Assembly (NCBI GenBank): GCA_963966185.1
Contig: CAWZYM010000435.1
Span: forward strand, 148,501 to 212,500
From: Rhabditoides inermis
Lineage: Eukaryota; Nematoda; Chromadorea; Rhabditida; Rhabditidae
Direction of reading: 5' to 3'
Length of the DNA stretch: 64,000 bases
Within the stretch, counting starts at the first letter, position 1. Each line of letters starts with the position of its first letter. Position numbers and translations under genes: made by a program. The notes beneath the pieces are model-generated. The model worked only from the letters and a program-made list of their open reading frames with translations, did no database searches and was not told where the DNA came from. Positions 1-13,507 of this stretch are shown in pieces.

Positions 1-162
1 CCTTTACTAGAACCAAGTTCATTCCTTGGTTGACGATTCCTTAGTTTGCAGGGGTTTATGCACTTTTGAACGATCACCACGTCTTCAGATTCAGTCGTGG
101 TAGATCCTGAGAACTGTCTGTGATTCTAGACACGCTCCCCGCGCCTCCGCGGTCAAAGCCGA

Positions 163-1246
163 TCGCCTCTCTCCCCCCCTAAAATTTCAGATGGCGTTTG
201 TTTGTTTGTTGTCCGCTCACGTACAGAGTTTCTGGTTAGAGATCTCGAGCTGACCTTCTAGACTTAAGCTAAGGTGGTCCATGAGACGGCACACCTAACT
301 TTACATCTCATTTGCATATTTCCTTATAGGGGTTCACATGGAGAGTCAAATTTTTGATGGTCTCTAAAACTGTACTCAGCCAACGTACAGGAACCAAACT
401 TGGCACTTATACTTAACTGGTTCGAGTCATCATAACCCAATCATATGATCTAATTTTTCACCTCATTTGCATATGTCTATTTTTGGGCATGTCATAACTT
501 TCGCTTAAGTGACAGTTGAGAGTTGGATTTCATAATTTTATTATCAATTCAGTCATATCATCTACTATGAATATTTTCAGAATTTTGACTAATTTCTGAT
601 TTTTCGCCTCTCTCCCCCCCTAAAATGTCAGATGCCGTTTGTCCCACCTCAGAACTCATTACTCATTCAAGTCTCAGGGCTCTTCTTTTGGGGTTAAGCA
701 TCGTTAGGGTCTGGCACGCAATCGTTTCTTTGACACCTCATTTGCATATTCCATATTTGGTATAGAGAAATCTGGTCTGTAACTTTTGACTGAGCGAGAG
801 TTGAGAGCTGGATTTTGTAATTTAATTATCACTACCTCAACACCTTTAACTGTGATTTTTTCCAGATTTTTATCTAATTTTTGAATTTTTATTTATTTTC
901 AAAATTTCACTTTTAATTACTCAGAATCACATTTAAATTAATCACTTGCTTCTTTTTGAAGCTAAAAGGTTCATACTCGGTACAGGTAACAAGTAAACAA
1001 GTTCAAATTTTTTGGTAAACAACAACAGTAGAAGATGGGTTGTTGGTTCCCACATTCTCGTGCAGAAAACGACCAAATTCACTCCCTTTACTAGAACCAA
1101 GTTCATTCCTTGGTTGACGATTCCTTAGTTTGCAGGGGTTTATGCACTTTTGAACGATCACCACGTCTTCAGATTCAGTCGTGGTAGATCCTGAGAACTG
1201 TCTGTGATTCTAGACACGCTCCCCGCGCCTCCGCGGTCAAAGCCGA
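163..1246 (+). mobile_element. Helitron-like unit, 1,084 bp, atypical tail
   Basis: The unit begins TCGCCTCTC and ends GCCGA just before the next TC head. It has no CTAG hairpin, so its tail is atypical or decayed. Its last 162 bases are identical to bases 1-162, which shows a tandem period of 1,084 bp. It is AT-rich inside with repeated CACCTCATTTGCATAT phrases. No coding sequence is seen. Confidence 0.5.
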
Positions 1247-2270
1247 TCTGCGCCCGCTGGCTCCCCTAAATTAGCTATGGCGTGTGTCTGTTTGTTTGTC
1301 CACATGTCTCCAGCTCTATGGCGTGGACCTAGCAACTTGCCCTTATAGGGTTAGAGTTGGTATTGGCCTGAGACGCTCGCGTTTGTCTGGCACCTCATTT
1401 GCATATCTCCTTATATGGGTTCACTAACAACTCTGGACTTAGAATCTGAAACTTGTGACGTTTCTATATGAACTCTTTCAGTTTTAGACCTAGACACTTG
1501 ATACTTGGTAGACCAAGTACAAGTAAACAAAGTCGAAATTTTTGGTAAACAACAACAGTAAACAAGTAAACAAATAAGTAAACAACTGCAAATCTCATTT
1601 TAAAGGTATCTAACGTGTACTAGACCAAGTACTGAGTTCATATTTGTTGTTTACAAGTGAAGTAAACAAGTAAACAAGTTTGTAAACAACTCAGAAATGT
1701 GTTTTAAAAGTCTCTAACATGTAGTACACAAAATACTAAGTTCGATTTTGTTGTTTATTTGACTTGTGAACAAGTAAACAAATAGGTAAACAACTCCAAA
1801 CCTCATTATTAAGGTATCCAACGTGTACTAGACCAAGTACTCAGTTCATATTTATTGTTTACAAGTCATGTAAACAAGTAAACAGTTTTGTAAACAACTC
1901 AGAAATGTGTTTTTAAGCTCTTTAACATGTAGTACACAAAATACTAAGTTCGATTTTGTTGTTTATTTGCGATGTAAACAAGTAAACAAAAAAGTAAACA
2001 AATCCAAAATCATTCTAAAGGTATCTAACGAGTACTAGACCAAGTACAGAGTTCAAACTTGTTGACTACAAATGAAGTAAACAAGTAAACAAAAAAGTAA
2101 ACAAAGCTTAAACCTTCCATTTTCAAGTATAACTCTGTTACAGGTCTATGTTTTAGTTGTTATAGCGGAAAGGCGAGCGCGCCGAAGGCGCGCGAGCCTT
2201 GGAGCAAACGCGGCGCGAAGCGCCGCCACTAGCGGGCCGGAGGCGAGCGAAGCGAGCCTCCGGCCCGCTA
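1247..2270 (+). mobile_element. Helitron-like unit, 1,024 bp
   Basis: Head TCTGCGCCCGCTGGC resembles the head at 6,226. The 3' half is built of GTAAACAAGTAAACAA blocks at 1,500-2,110. The tail has the stacked GC hairpins typical of the 2-kb units but ends CTA directly against the next TC, with the final G missing. No gene is seen. Confidence 0.6.
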
Positions 2271-4195
2271 TCGCCCTGGCTGGGCTATATAAAATTTGCT
2301 ATGGTCGTTGTCTGTCTGGATGTCCGGGCACATAACTCAAGTCACACTGCACATTCACAGCTTAAACTCTAAACTTAACTTTCTGTTGGTGACCGCATGC
2401 AATCGTTTCATTTTCACACTCACACCTATACGTACCGTATGACTTTACTAACAACTTGACATAGCCTGAAAAACTTTTCACCCATATGCTCAGTCCATGT
2501 TTTAAGATGTGAATCACATACTTTAAACTTAGACTTAGCACACTATCATGACTTGACACACGTCACTAGGACTCATTCCGATAACTCCTTATATGGGTTT
2601 ATATAGAATTTCCAAAATTTCAGAAGGACATAACTCAATACTGAAGAATTTTTTCACACTCAAACTACAAACTTAAGATCAACTAATCACTCTTAACAGA
2701 CACACATTAGCATAGGTTTCTTTCTAATTTCCTTAAATGGGTTCACTAACAACTCGGTCCACTTTTATGTAAACCTACCTTCAAACTTCATATTTTGTCA
2801 TGAAACTTGCACAGTAACATGAAACATGCATGTTATTCACAGTTTTACAGTTTCATTTCGAAAAACCAGTTCAAAAAAGTTTTACAGCATTTTTCATTTT
2901 CTGACAGGATCAATCACGTAAGATGCAAAACGCAAAAACCTTGAATATGTTTGTTTGTTTTGAAGACTAAAATTTCAAACTTCACCTGATGATAGAAGAC
3001 ACTTGGCCGTTCACACCATTTCAATTTCAAATGAAATACTCATTCCGTTTTCAAAATATAAATATTCAAATTTTCGTAGAAATTTTACATTTTTGATCAT
3101 AACTTTTTTCTTTTTCAATATTAATTTTTCAAATTTTTATGGTGAATCACTCTCTATGACACAATCAACACAAACACGTTTGCTCAACTCTATTACTGAA
3201 AATAAAAATCATATTTCATGATTCACTAGATCAACTACAATCTTTTACTATATAAAAGTTGAGGCCTGGATTTTACACAGTAATTCATAACTCAAAAACT
3301 AATATTTACTGACAAAGTTTCAGATTTTTCGCTTCACTGTAGAAGGATTTCACTTTTTTCAAAAAACCTTGATTTTCAACTAAATGTGGCTCATTTTTGC
3401 AGTTGAGCATATTGACCGCTGACAGGATCAATCAGGCAAGATGCAAAACGTAAAATACAGTACAACTATGTTTCAACTTCTTAGAAAAATGATTAATTAG
3501 CTAATCCCTTGCACCAATGACACCTTAGGTCCTGAGTACCTGCCAGGTACCGTCTCACCTGTCGCCTCTCATCTGTCACCTGAGATAAATTAGCATAAAA
3601 ACTTCAAATTTCACTTTACGACCCTGTAACTTTCGTCTAGATGAGAGTTGACACCTGGATTTTTCTTTTTAAGTATCACTACCGTAATACATTTATTCAT
3701 GAATTATTTCAGATTTTTAATAAATGTTTCAATTTTAGTTTTTTTTCAATTTTCGTTTGTTTAATACTGAAAATTTTACTAAAATTTATATCTCGGTTGG
3801 TTTTCAAGGTAGAAGGTTCAAACTTAGTACAGATAACAAGAGAACAAGTTCAATTTTTTTGGTAAACAACAACAGTAAACAAGTAAATAAACAAGTAAAC
3901 AACTCCAAATCTTCTGATTTTGATATCTAATCGATACTAAATCAATCGGAAAGTTACAAAGTAGTGTTTACCAGTTAGGTAAACAAATAAACAAAAAAGT
4001 AAACAACTCCAATACTTGAGATTTCGATGTCTGATGTGTACTAGACCCATAGGAGAGTTCAGATTTGAAGTTTTGATGAGTTGATGCGAAGAGGCGAGCG
4101 CGCCGAAGGCGCGCGAGCCTCGGAGCGCAGTGCGGCGGCGAAGCCGCCGCCACTAGCGGGCCGGAGGCGAGCGAAGCGAGCCTCCGGCCCGCTAG
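2271..4195 (+). mobile_element. Helitron-like 2-kb unit (type H1), copy 1
   Basis: The unit is 1,925 bp, from TCGCCCTGG to CTAG. It carries a TATA-like CTATATAAAA about 15 bp inside the head, AT-rich middle sequence with two GACAGGATCAATCA boxes, GTAAACAA repeats near 3,840-4,010, and a triple GC hairpin tail from about 4,092. Short frames inside are not conserved between copies and are not genes. Confidence 0.75.
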
Positions 4196-6225
4196 TCGCC
4201 CCGGCTGGGGCTATATAAAATTTGCTATGGTCGTTGTGTGTTTGTTTGTCCGGGCACATAACTCAAGTCACACTGCACATTTACAGTTCATACTCTAAAC
4301 TTAACATTCTTCTTGTGACAGCATGCAATCGTTTCACTTTCACAAACACAGCTCTACTTACCGTATGACTTTACTAACAACTTGACATAGCCTGAAACAC
4401 TTTTCACCCATATGCTCAGTCCATGTTTCAAGATGTGAATCTAATATTGTAAACTTAGACTCAACACACTAAAATGACTTGACACACGTCACTAGGACTC
4501 ATTCCGATAACTCCTTGTATGGGTTTATATAGAATTTCCAAAATTTCAGAAGGACATAACTGAAGACTGAAGAAACATTTCACACTCAAACTACAAAATT
4601 AATATCAACTAATCACTCTTAACATACACACATTAGCATAGGTTCCTATCTAATTTCCTTAAATGGGTTCACTAACAACTCGGTCCACTTCTATGTAAAC
4701 CTACCTTCAAACTTTTTTATTTGTCATGCAACTTGCACAGTAACATGAAACACGCATGTTATTTACAGTTTTACAGTTTCATTCCGAAAAACCAGTTCAA
4801 AAAAGTTTTACAGCATTTTTCATTTTCTGACAGGATCAATCACGTAAGATGCAAAACGCAAAAACCTTGAATATCTTTGTTTGTTTTGAAGACTGAAATT
4901 TCAAACTTCAGCTGATGATAGAAGACACTTGGCCGTTCACACCATTTCAATTTCAAATGAAATACTCATTCCGTTTTCAAAATATAAATATTCAAAATTT
5001 CGTAAAAATTTTACACTTTCGATCATAACTTCTTTCGTTTTCAATATTAATTTTTCAAATTTCTATGGTAAATCACTCTATTAGCCACAATCAACACAAA
5101 CACGTATGCTCAACCCTATTACTGAAAATAAAAATCATATTTCATGATTCACTAGATCAACTACAATCCCTTACTATATAAGAGTTGAGACCTGGATTTT
5201 GCACCGTAATTCATAACTCAAAAACTAATATTTACTGACAAAGTTTCAGATTTTTCGCTTCACTGTGGAAGGATTTCACTTTTTCAAAAAACCTTGATTT
5301 TCAACTAAATGTGGCTCATTTTTGCAGTTGAGCATATTGACCGCTGACAGGATCAATCAGGCAAGATGCAAAACGTAAAATACAGTAGATTTAAGTTACA
5401 AATTCTTAGAAAAACTATTTTAATTCTCTTATTCCTTTCACCAATGACACCTTAGGTCCTGAGTACCTGCCAGGTACCGTCTCACCTGTCGCCTCTCACA
5501 TGTCACCTGAGATAAATTAGCATAAACTTCAAATCTCACTTTACGACCCTGTAACTTTCGTCTAGATGAGAGTTGGCACCTGGATTTTCCTATTTAATTA
5601 TCACTACCCTAATACCTTCGTTCATGAATTATTTCAGATTTGTATTTAATGTTTGAATATTAATTAATTTTTCAATTTCCGCCTTTTTAATACTCAGAAA
5701 TGTTATAAAATTTATAACTTTGTTATTTTTTGAGGTAGAAGGTTCATACTTGGTACAGGTAACAAGTAAATAATTACAATTTTTTAGGTAAACAACTCAG
5801 GTCAACAAGTAAACAAAAAAGTAAACAACTCCAAATCTCCTGATTTTGATATCTAATCGATACTAAACCTTCATGAGAGTTTAGGTATAGTGTTTACAAG
5901 TCATGTAAACAAGTAAACAAAACTGTAAACAAGTCCGAAACTGTAGATTTTGATATCTAAAGTGTACTAGACTCAATGAAGAGTTTGTATCTGATGTTTA
6001 CATGACAAGTAAACAAGTAAACAAAGTTGTAAACAACTCCAAAACTAGAGATTTTGATGTCTCATGTGTACTAGACCCATAGGAGAATTCAGATTTGAAG
6101 TTTTGATGAGTTAACGCGGAGAGGCGAGCGCGCCGAAGGCGCGCGAGCCTCGGAGCGCAGTGCGGCGGCGAAGCCGCCGCCACTAGCGGGCCGGAGGCGA
6201 GCGAAGCGAGCCTCCGGCCCGCTAG
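4196..6225 (+). mobile_element. Helitron-like 2-kb unit (type H1), copy 2
   Basis: This 2,030-bp copy of the H1 unit has the same order of parts: TATA-bearing head, AT-rich body, GTAAACAA repeats (5,760-6,030), three stacked hairpins and CTAG. Its 3' half is almost identical to that of copy 3, more so than to copy 1. Confidence 0.78.
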
Positions 6226-8258
6226 TCTGCGCCCGCTGGGGCTATATAAAATTTGCTATGGTCGTTGTGTGTTTGTTTGTCCGGGCACATAACTCAAGTC
6301 ACACTGCACATTCACGGCTCATACTCTAAACTTAACATTCTTCTTGTGACAGCATGCAATCGTTTCATTTTCACAATCACAGCTCTTCTTACCGTATGAC
6401 TTTACTAACAACTTGACATAGCCTGAAAAACTTTTCACCCATATGCTCAGTCCATGTTTCAAGATGTGAATCTAATATTGTAAACTTAGACTCAACACAC
6501 TAAAATGACTTGACACACGTCACTAGGACTCATTCCGATAACTCCTTGTATGGGTTTATATAGAATTTCCAAAATTTCAGAAGGACATAACTGAAGACTG
6601 AAGAAACATTTCACACTCAAACTACAAAATTAATATCAACTAATCACTCTTAACAGACACACATTAGCATAGGTTCCTATCTAATTTCCTTAAATGGGTT
6701 CACTAACAACTCGGTTCACTTCTATGTAAACCTACCTTCAAACTTCATATTTTTTCATGAAACTTGCACAGTAACATGAAACATGCATGCTATTTACATT
6801 TTTACAGTTTCATCTGAAAATACCAGTTCAAAAAAGTTTTACAGCATTTTTCATTTTCTGACAGGATCAATCACGTAAGATGCAAAACGCAAAAACCTTG
6901 AATATCTTTGTTAGTTTTGAAGACTAAAATTTCATACTTTAGCTGATGATAGAAGACACTTGGCCGTTCACACCATTTCAATTTCAAATGAAATACTCAT
7001 TCCGTTTTCAAAATATAAATATTCAAATTTTCGTGAAAATTTTACATTTTTGATCATAACTTCTTCTGTTTCCAATATTAATTTTTAAAATTTTTATGGT
7101 AAATTACTCTCTATAACACAATCAACACAAGCACGTATGCTCAACTCTATTACTGAAAATAAAAATCATATTTCATGATCCACTAGATCAACTACAATCC
7201 CTTACTATATAAAAGTTCAGACCTGGATTTTGCACAGTAATTCATAACTCAAAAACTAATATTTACTGACAAAGATTCAAGTTTTTCGCTTCACTGTAGA
7301 AGGATTTCACTTTTTCAAAAAACCTTGATTTTTAACTAAATGTGGCTCATTTTTGCAGTTGAGCATATTGACCGCTGACAGGATCATTCAGGCAAGATGC
7401 AAAACGTAAAATACAGTACATCTAAATTTCAACTTCTTCGAAAAAATGATTTTTAATTCTCTCATTCCTTTCACCAATGACACCTTAGGTCCTGAGTACC
7501 TGCCAGGTACCGTCTCACCTGTCGCCTCTCACATGTCACCTGAGATAAATTAGCATAAACTTCAAATCTCACTTTACGACCCTGTAACTTTCGTCTAGAT
7601 GAGAGTTGGCACCTGGATTTTCCTATTTAATTATCACTACCGTAATACCTTCGTTCATGAATTATTTCAGATTTGTATTTAATGTTTGAATATTAATTAA
7701 TTTTTCAATTTCCGCCTTTTTAATACTCAGAAATGTTATAAAATTTATAACTTTGTTATTTTTTGAGGTAGAAGGTTCATACTTGGTACAGGTAACAAGT
7801 AAATAATTACAATTTTTTAGGTAAACAACTCAGGTCAACAAGTAAACAAAAAAGTAAACAACTCCAAATCTCCTGATTTTGATATCTAATCGATACTAAA
7901 CCTTCATGAGAGTTTAGGTATAGTGTTTACAAGTCATGTAAACAAGTAAACAAAACTGTAAACAAGTCCGAAACTGTAGATTTTGATATCTAAAGTGTAC
8001 TAGACTCAATGAAGAGTTTGTATCTGATGTTTACATGACAAGTAAACAAGTAAACAAAGTTGTAAACAACTCCAAAACTAGAGATTTTGATGTCTCATGT
8101 GTACTAGACCCATAGGAGAATTCAGATTTGAAGTTTTGATGAGTTAACGCGGAGAGGCGAGCGCGCCGAAGGCGCGCGAGCCTCGGAGCGCAGTGCGGCG
8201 GCGAAGCCGCCGCCACTAGCGGGCCGGAGGCGAGCGAAGCGAGCCTCCGGCCCGCTAG
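6226..8258 (+). mobile_element. Helitron-like 2-kb unit (type H1), copy 3
   Basis: This 2,033-bp unit has head TCTGCGCCCGCTGGGG, like the unit at 1,247, and a body and tail close to copy 2. The distal 700 bases match copy 2 almost base for base, suggesting recent tandem amplification or conversion. Confidence 0.78.
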
Positions 8259-10015
8259 TCGCCCTGGCAGGGCTATATAAAATTTGCTATGGTCGGTGTT
8301 TGTGGCTCGGTCACAACATGTAGCTCAGTAACTATTACACCTACACAGCTCATACTATAAACTTAACACTCTTATGGTGACCGCATGCAATCGTTTCATT
8401 TTCACGCTCACACCTCTACTTACCGTATGACTTTACTAACAACTTGACATAGCCTGAAAAACTTTTCACCCATATGCTCAGTCCATGTTTCAAGATGTGA
8501 CTTTCATACTGTAAACTTAGACTTAGCACGCTATATTGACTTGACACACGTCACTAGGACTCATTCCGATAATTCCTTATATGGGTTTATATAGAATTTT
8601 TAAAATTTCAGAAGGACATAACTCAAGACTGAAGAAACATTTCACACTCAAACTACAAACCTTATATCAACTAATCACTCCTAACAGACACACATTAGCA
8701 TAGGTTCCTAAATCATTTCCTTAAAAGGGTTCACTAACAACTCGGTCCACTTCTATGTAAACCTACCTTCAAACTTCATATTTTGTCATGAAACTTGCAC
8801 AGTAACAAGAAACATGCATGTTATTCACAGTTTCACAGTTTCATTTTCAAATACCAGTTCAAAAAAGTTTTACACCATTTTTCATTTTCTGACAGGATCA
8901 ATCACGTAAGATGCAAAACGCAAAAACCTTGAATATCTTTGTTAGTTTTGAAGACTAAAATTTTAAACTTCAGCTGATCATAGAAGACACTTGGCCGTTC
9001 ACACCATTTCAATTTCAAATAAAAAACTTATTCCGTTTTCAAAATATAAATATTCAAATTTTCGTAGAAATTTTACATTTTTGATCATAACTTCTTCCGT
9101 TTTCAATATTAATTTTTCAAATTTTCATGGTGAATCACTCTCTATAACACAATCAACACAAACACTTATGCTCATCTCTATTACTGAAAATAAAAATCAT
9201 ATTTAATGATTCACTAGATCAACTACAATCTCTTACTATATAAGAGTTGAGACCTGGATTTTGCACAGTAATTCATAACTCAAAAACTAATATTTACTGA
9301 CAAAGATTCAGATTTTTCGCTTCACTGTGGAAGGATTTCACTTTTTCAAAAAAACCTTGATTTTCAACAAAATGTGGCTCATTTTTGCAGTTGAGCATAT
9401 TGACCGCTGACAGGATCAATCAGGCAAGATGCAAAACATAAAATACAGTAGATCTAAGTTTCAACTTCTTAGAAAAACTATTTTTAATTCTCTCATTCCT
9501 TTCACCAATGACACCTTAGGTCCTGAGTACCTGCCAGGTACCATCTCACCTGTGGCCTCTCACCTGTCACCTGAGATAAATCAGCATAAACGTCAAATTT
9601 CACTTTACGACCCTGTAACTTTTGTCTAGATGAGAGTTGACACCTGGATTTTTCTATTTAATTATCACTACCGTAAAACCTTTATTCATGAAATATTTCA
9701 GATTTGTATTTATTGTTTGAATTTTAATTAATTTTTCAATTTCCGCTTTTTTAATACTCAGAAATGTTATAAAAATTATAACTTTGTTATTTTTTGAGGT
9801 AGAAGGTTCATACTTGGTACAGGTAACAAGTAAATAATTACAATTTTTTTAGGTAAACAACTTAAGTAAACAAGTAAACAAAAAAGTAAACAACTCCAAA
9901 TCTCCTGATTTTGATATCTTGTCACATAGTGTGAGGTTCACTATGTGTGCACTCGTCTTAGTATACTCTAGTGTAGGCTGGGACAGTCGGGTCTCTTTAC
10001 TTACAGAGGCGCGGT

Positions 10016-10083
10016 ACCTACAGTACCGAGAGAACCTACAGTACCGAGAGTACCTACAGTACCAAGAGTGCCGAGAGTGCCGA
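10016..10083 (+). promoter_or_regulatory. Tandem 18-bp repeats in LTR U3
   Basis: Three copies of ACCTACAGTACCGAGAG plus one base are followed by two 9-bp GCCGAGAGT-like pieces. They lie upstream of the TATA box in U3 and could act as an enhancer (inference). The same block is at 14,642-14,709 in the 3' LTR. Confidence 0.5.
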
Positions 10084-10460
10084 ATGTAACCGCCCTACGT
10101 ACGTAGTGCCTGTGAGTGAAAGGGACCAAGTAGAGTCCACTCCAGGTGGGAGCTACACCACGTGCGAGCAGACCGAGCACTTACTCATCGGGCGCACCTT
10201 CCACACGCGCACCCGATGGCGATGGCACGAGCAGGGAAAAGGAGAGGAAGAGCAACTACGAGGAAGGATGAGCGACGTTCGCGGCCCCTTCTATAGGCCC
10301 GCTCACTCCCCGTGACCCACATTCTCCGCCGGCATGTCAGCCGCGCCCCTTAGCTCCCCTCACTCTTCTCACTCCCGCCAACGGCGACCCTCCCGCCGAT
10401 CCCACCAGTAGATCATAGTATATCAGTGATCTCCCGCCAATAGATCAGAGTCTATCAGTG

Positions 10461-10488
10461 TTTTCCCGCCAGTCAGCCACTATATAAG
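10461..10488 (+). promoter_or_regulatory. LTR core promoter with TATA box
   Basis: TATATAAG at 10,481-10,488 lies just downstream of TTTTCCCGCC, which fits the E2F-type consensus, and of other CCCGCC boxes. In the 3' LTR the TATA box is at 15,107. The start of R is not determined. Confidence 0.55.
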
Positions 10489-10766
10489 CCACACCGCTGA
10501 CACCCCAATCAGTCTAGTTCATGGAGACTCTTCTCATGAAGACTCGTAGAGTCATCTGTCATTGTGTGTGTTGTTGACTACATGTGTACGTAGTACATTA
10601 TACTGCTCGTAAACTCTGTGTGTTATTCCATATCATTTGCTCATTGCTTGTATATCATGCTCTCGTATAAGTAAACTTCTCTCTTCTAAACCATTGTGTT
10701 GTTGTCCTGACTGGGGTACAGTAGACATGGGCCTGCATATGCACGCTGACCTGCGCCAACGTTCAC

Positions 10767-10781
10767 TGGTTGCAGCTCGTG
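10767..10781 (+). other. Putative primer binding site
   Basis: TGGTTGCAGCTCGTG begins at the base after the 5' LTR. It starts with TGG, complementary to the CCA end of a tRNA. I cannot name the primer tRNA. Confidence 0.6.
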
Positions 10782-13121
10782 TTTTCTTACTCTACTGTTA
10801 GAAAGACCACCACCTCTATTCTCTATTTTTATCACTTCGTGTTATTCGTTGATTTCATGTGCATTGTTGTAATCGTGGTGAAGGCGGAAAGAGCTATTCT
10901 CTCTCCCCCGATCTGCGTATTGATTGCATTGGGAAGAGTTGCGCGGTTCCTATTAATATGGTTCCCCCCTTCTCTGACCTTTGTTTTCAAAACAACACCC
11001 AGCCGCTCGCATGCGTGTTGGTTTGACTGTTTGTCGCATATTGATTTCATCGTGTATGACGTGTTTTCGATTCACCACGGAATTGTGTTTTTTTCGTGTG
11101 TGTTTTGTGAACGAGTATGAGCATAAGGTAAGATGCCATATCTCGGAAAAGAGAAGCTGTGTCGACTAGAAGACTGATGGGTTCGAAGTATTGCCATGCG
11201 TCTCGAGTGGAGTTAGGTGAGTTTGAAATCTCATTCTCGTATGTCTCTCTTGTGCACGTAGTGCGCAACCCCGCTCCCAACAATCTTTGAACAGACAGTC
11301 TGTTCTATCGAACAGAGTGCGAACTCTCTGTCGCACAGAGAACGATCAAGTTGATCGGTGCGCACAGAGAAGTCTTTTCTGCTGTACCCAGTAGCTGAGA
11401 AAGTTATGTAGAAATGAAGCATCGTAAAGCGATGATGGAATCACAGTTTTGCGGTTATTGCAGAATACGGCGAAAGGGAATGTCGACAGCATTCTCTAAA
11501 CCGTAACGCGTTGTCGTCACATACTGCCCCTATACCACCTGTATCACATGTATATTGTGTTGTTTGCAGTGTTTGCTTGTTGGTCGACGTTGTTTTCAGC
11601 AACTCCAGCTGAGAAGACAACGGGCGCATTTGTAATGATTGAAAAATCATGAAAATGAATTTTCGAGTACGAAGAAATTAGGTTTGACGAGTAATTCGGG
11701 CGAATTATCCGATCTCCGGGTCCCGCCTCGAACGGATTGAAACATACAGGTACGGTCAAGTTCTATTTTTCGGATTTATTGTCCTAAAGTTATTACTTTT
11801 GTATCATTCCAGTATTGTTTTCTTTATTTTCACCTTTTCTCTCTTCTATTCTCGTGAATTTTGCCATATTTTCTCTCGCCGTCGTAGTATGGCTCCTTGC
11901 CCTATATTTTTTTTTCCTCAACGGGACAAGCTGAGAAGAAGATATTCGACGACTCGTGGAAGTACGACGACGGAAGAACGAGTGGAAGACGTTCAGTACA
12001 GCCGAGTACAATGGATTCGCTTTCGTGCCAACAGTGCAAGTTGAGAGCTACGAAGGGATCTACAGAAAGGTTGGTTTCTTCACTTTGTTTATTATTTTAA
12101 TGTATGTTTGGTAGTCTGTGTGCCTATCATGGGCCCGGGCGCGTAGACACTTAAGCCAAAATGCGTTATTGTAATAACTTGCTGGTGTATATGGTGCATG
12201 TATTAGGGTGAACGCGGGTGCGAAGCATTTTGAATATTTTTTTGTGCTTGCGCAACAATGTCGGGTATTTGTCGATACGGTTCATGCTGAGCGGTTTGTA
12301 TCACAAATGACGCAACAAACTACAAGCGCATTATATTAAATAACTGCAGTGTTTTCTATAATGCGTAGCAGGATGTTCTCGGAACATTCGGGCTGGCAGA
12401 TGGGTTCGGTGAAGGTAGCGCCTCTCGAACGCGGTAGAAGCTTAGCAACCGATCAATCAATCGCGCGCTTTTGTTTTCGATTCCGCAGTTGGTTTTTGCT
12501 ATGCGAAATGCGGTGAATGAGTGTCATTCTTTCGTAAGTAAGCATTCGGTTAAATTTTCTTTCTGACGGAGAAGGATAGCCTAAGCGGACGAGTCACATA
12601 GGGTGGAAATCGGGTCGTGATGGTACCGACGCAACGACGGTTGCGAGCGGGTTGCAAATGTTTGCGGTGTTTTGTTTTATGGGCAACATTTGGCGGTAAT
12701 GGCTCCATACCTTGTAATCTATTTGCTATGTGCGATAGACATCAACAGTCACTGGGCATTACTAGGGGTAAGGGAAGTCGCAACCCTAGGTTACCTCGGG
12801 CTTTGTATTTCCCAGCCGGGATACGGCTACATGGTCAGCACATGTAGAGTATAACAAACGGGAATGAGTATTGGTGGAAACAACTTTTGAATGGTGTTCT
12901 GAGTTGGTATTTACTAGTCACACACTCTTGGTTTTAGAGTGACATCAAGTAATGGTGTTTCATTTGTTTCTTTATGGTGTAGCCGGATCATAACCAGTAC
13001 TCTAGGTAATATTAACTATAGAGGGTTACAGGTGTAACAGGTAGGTACTATAGGGTAATATACGGTAGATTTTTTCAACCTAACAATTTATCTTTCTTTT
13101 TGCAGGTGATACACCGTTATA

Positions 13122-13279
13122 TGGGTTCTTCCGTATGGCGACATCTTATTGTCTGTCTTGTCTCTCCTCATGCTTTTGATTTTCGCGATATTTCGTGCCG
13201 TGGGTTCTTCCGTATGGCGACATCTTATTGTCTGTCTTGTCTCTCCACATGCTTTTGATTTTCGCGATATTTCGTGCCG
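13122..13279 (+). repeat. 79-bp tandem duplication inside the LTR element
   Basis: Two adjacent 79-bp copies (13,122-13,200 and 13,201-13,279) differ at one base that I can see. They follow a pyrimidine-rich stretch ending TTTTTGCAG at about 13,105, which looks like a splice acceptor ahead of the gag frame. Confidence 0.8.
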
Positions 13280-13507
13280 TGATATGCATTGTTCGTCCCG
13301 CGTCTATTTCGATGCAAGTCAAGTTGTACTTTCAGATCAACTCGACTTGGGCAACAACAACAAGCAATCAACAGGGTAGATTACTCTTTCTATCTTTAGG
13401 AGTCTGTTTGTGAGTTTCTTGGAGCACGTAGTGCACCATACCGCCCTGAACCTTATCCAGCTTGAAAGCTCTTCTAGCTACGGCATAGAAGGATTACAGC
13501 GGACAGT

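Larger units (their letters stand above)
9920..10766 (+). repeat. 5' LTR, 847 bp
   Basis: It starts TGTCACATAG and ends GTTCAC. The first bases form a 9-bp inverted repeat, CACATAGTG/CACTATGTG (9,923-9,947). Three 18-bp tandem repeats (10,016-10,069) and several TCCCGCC boxes precede a TATA box, a layout expected of U3. Confidence 0.88.

Noticed and set aside
2362..9629. Short frames of 60-75 codons in H1 units
   Set aside because: AT-rich, low complexity, and start or stop positions change between copies.
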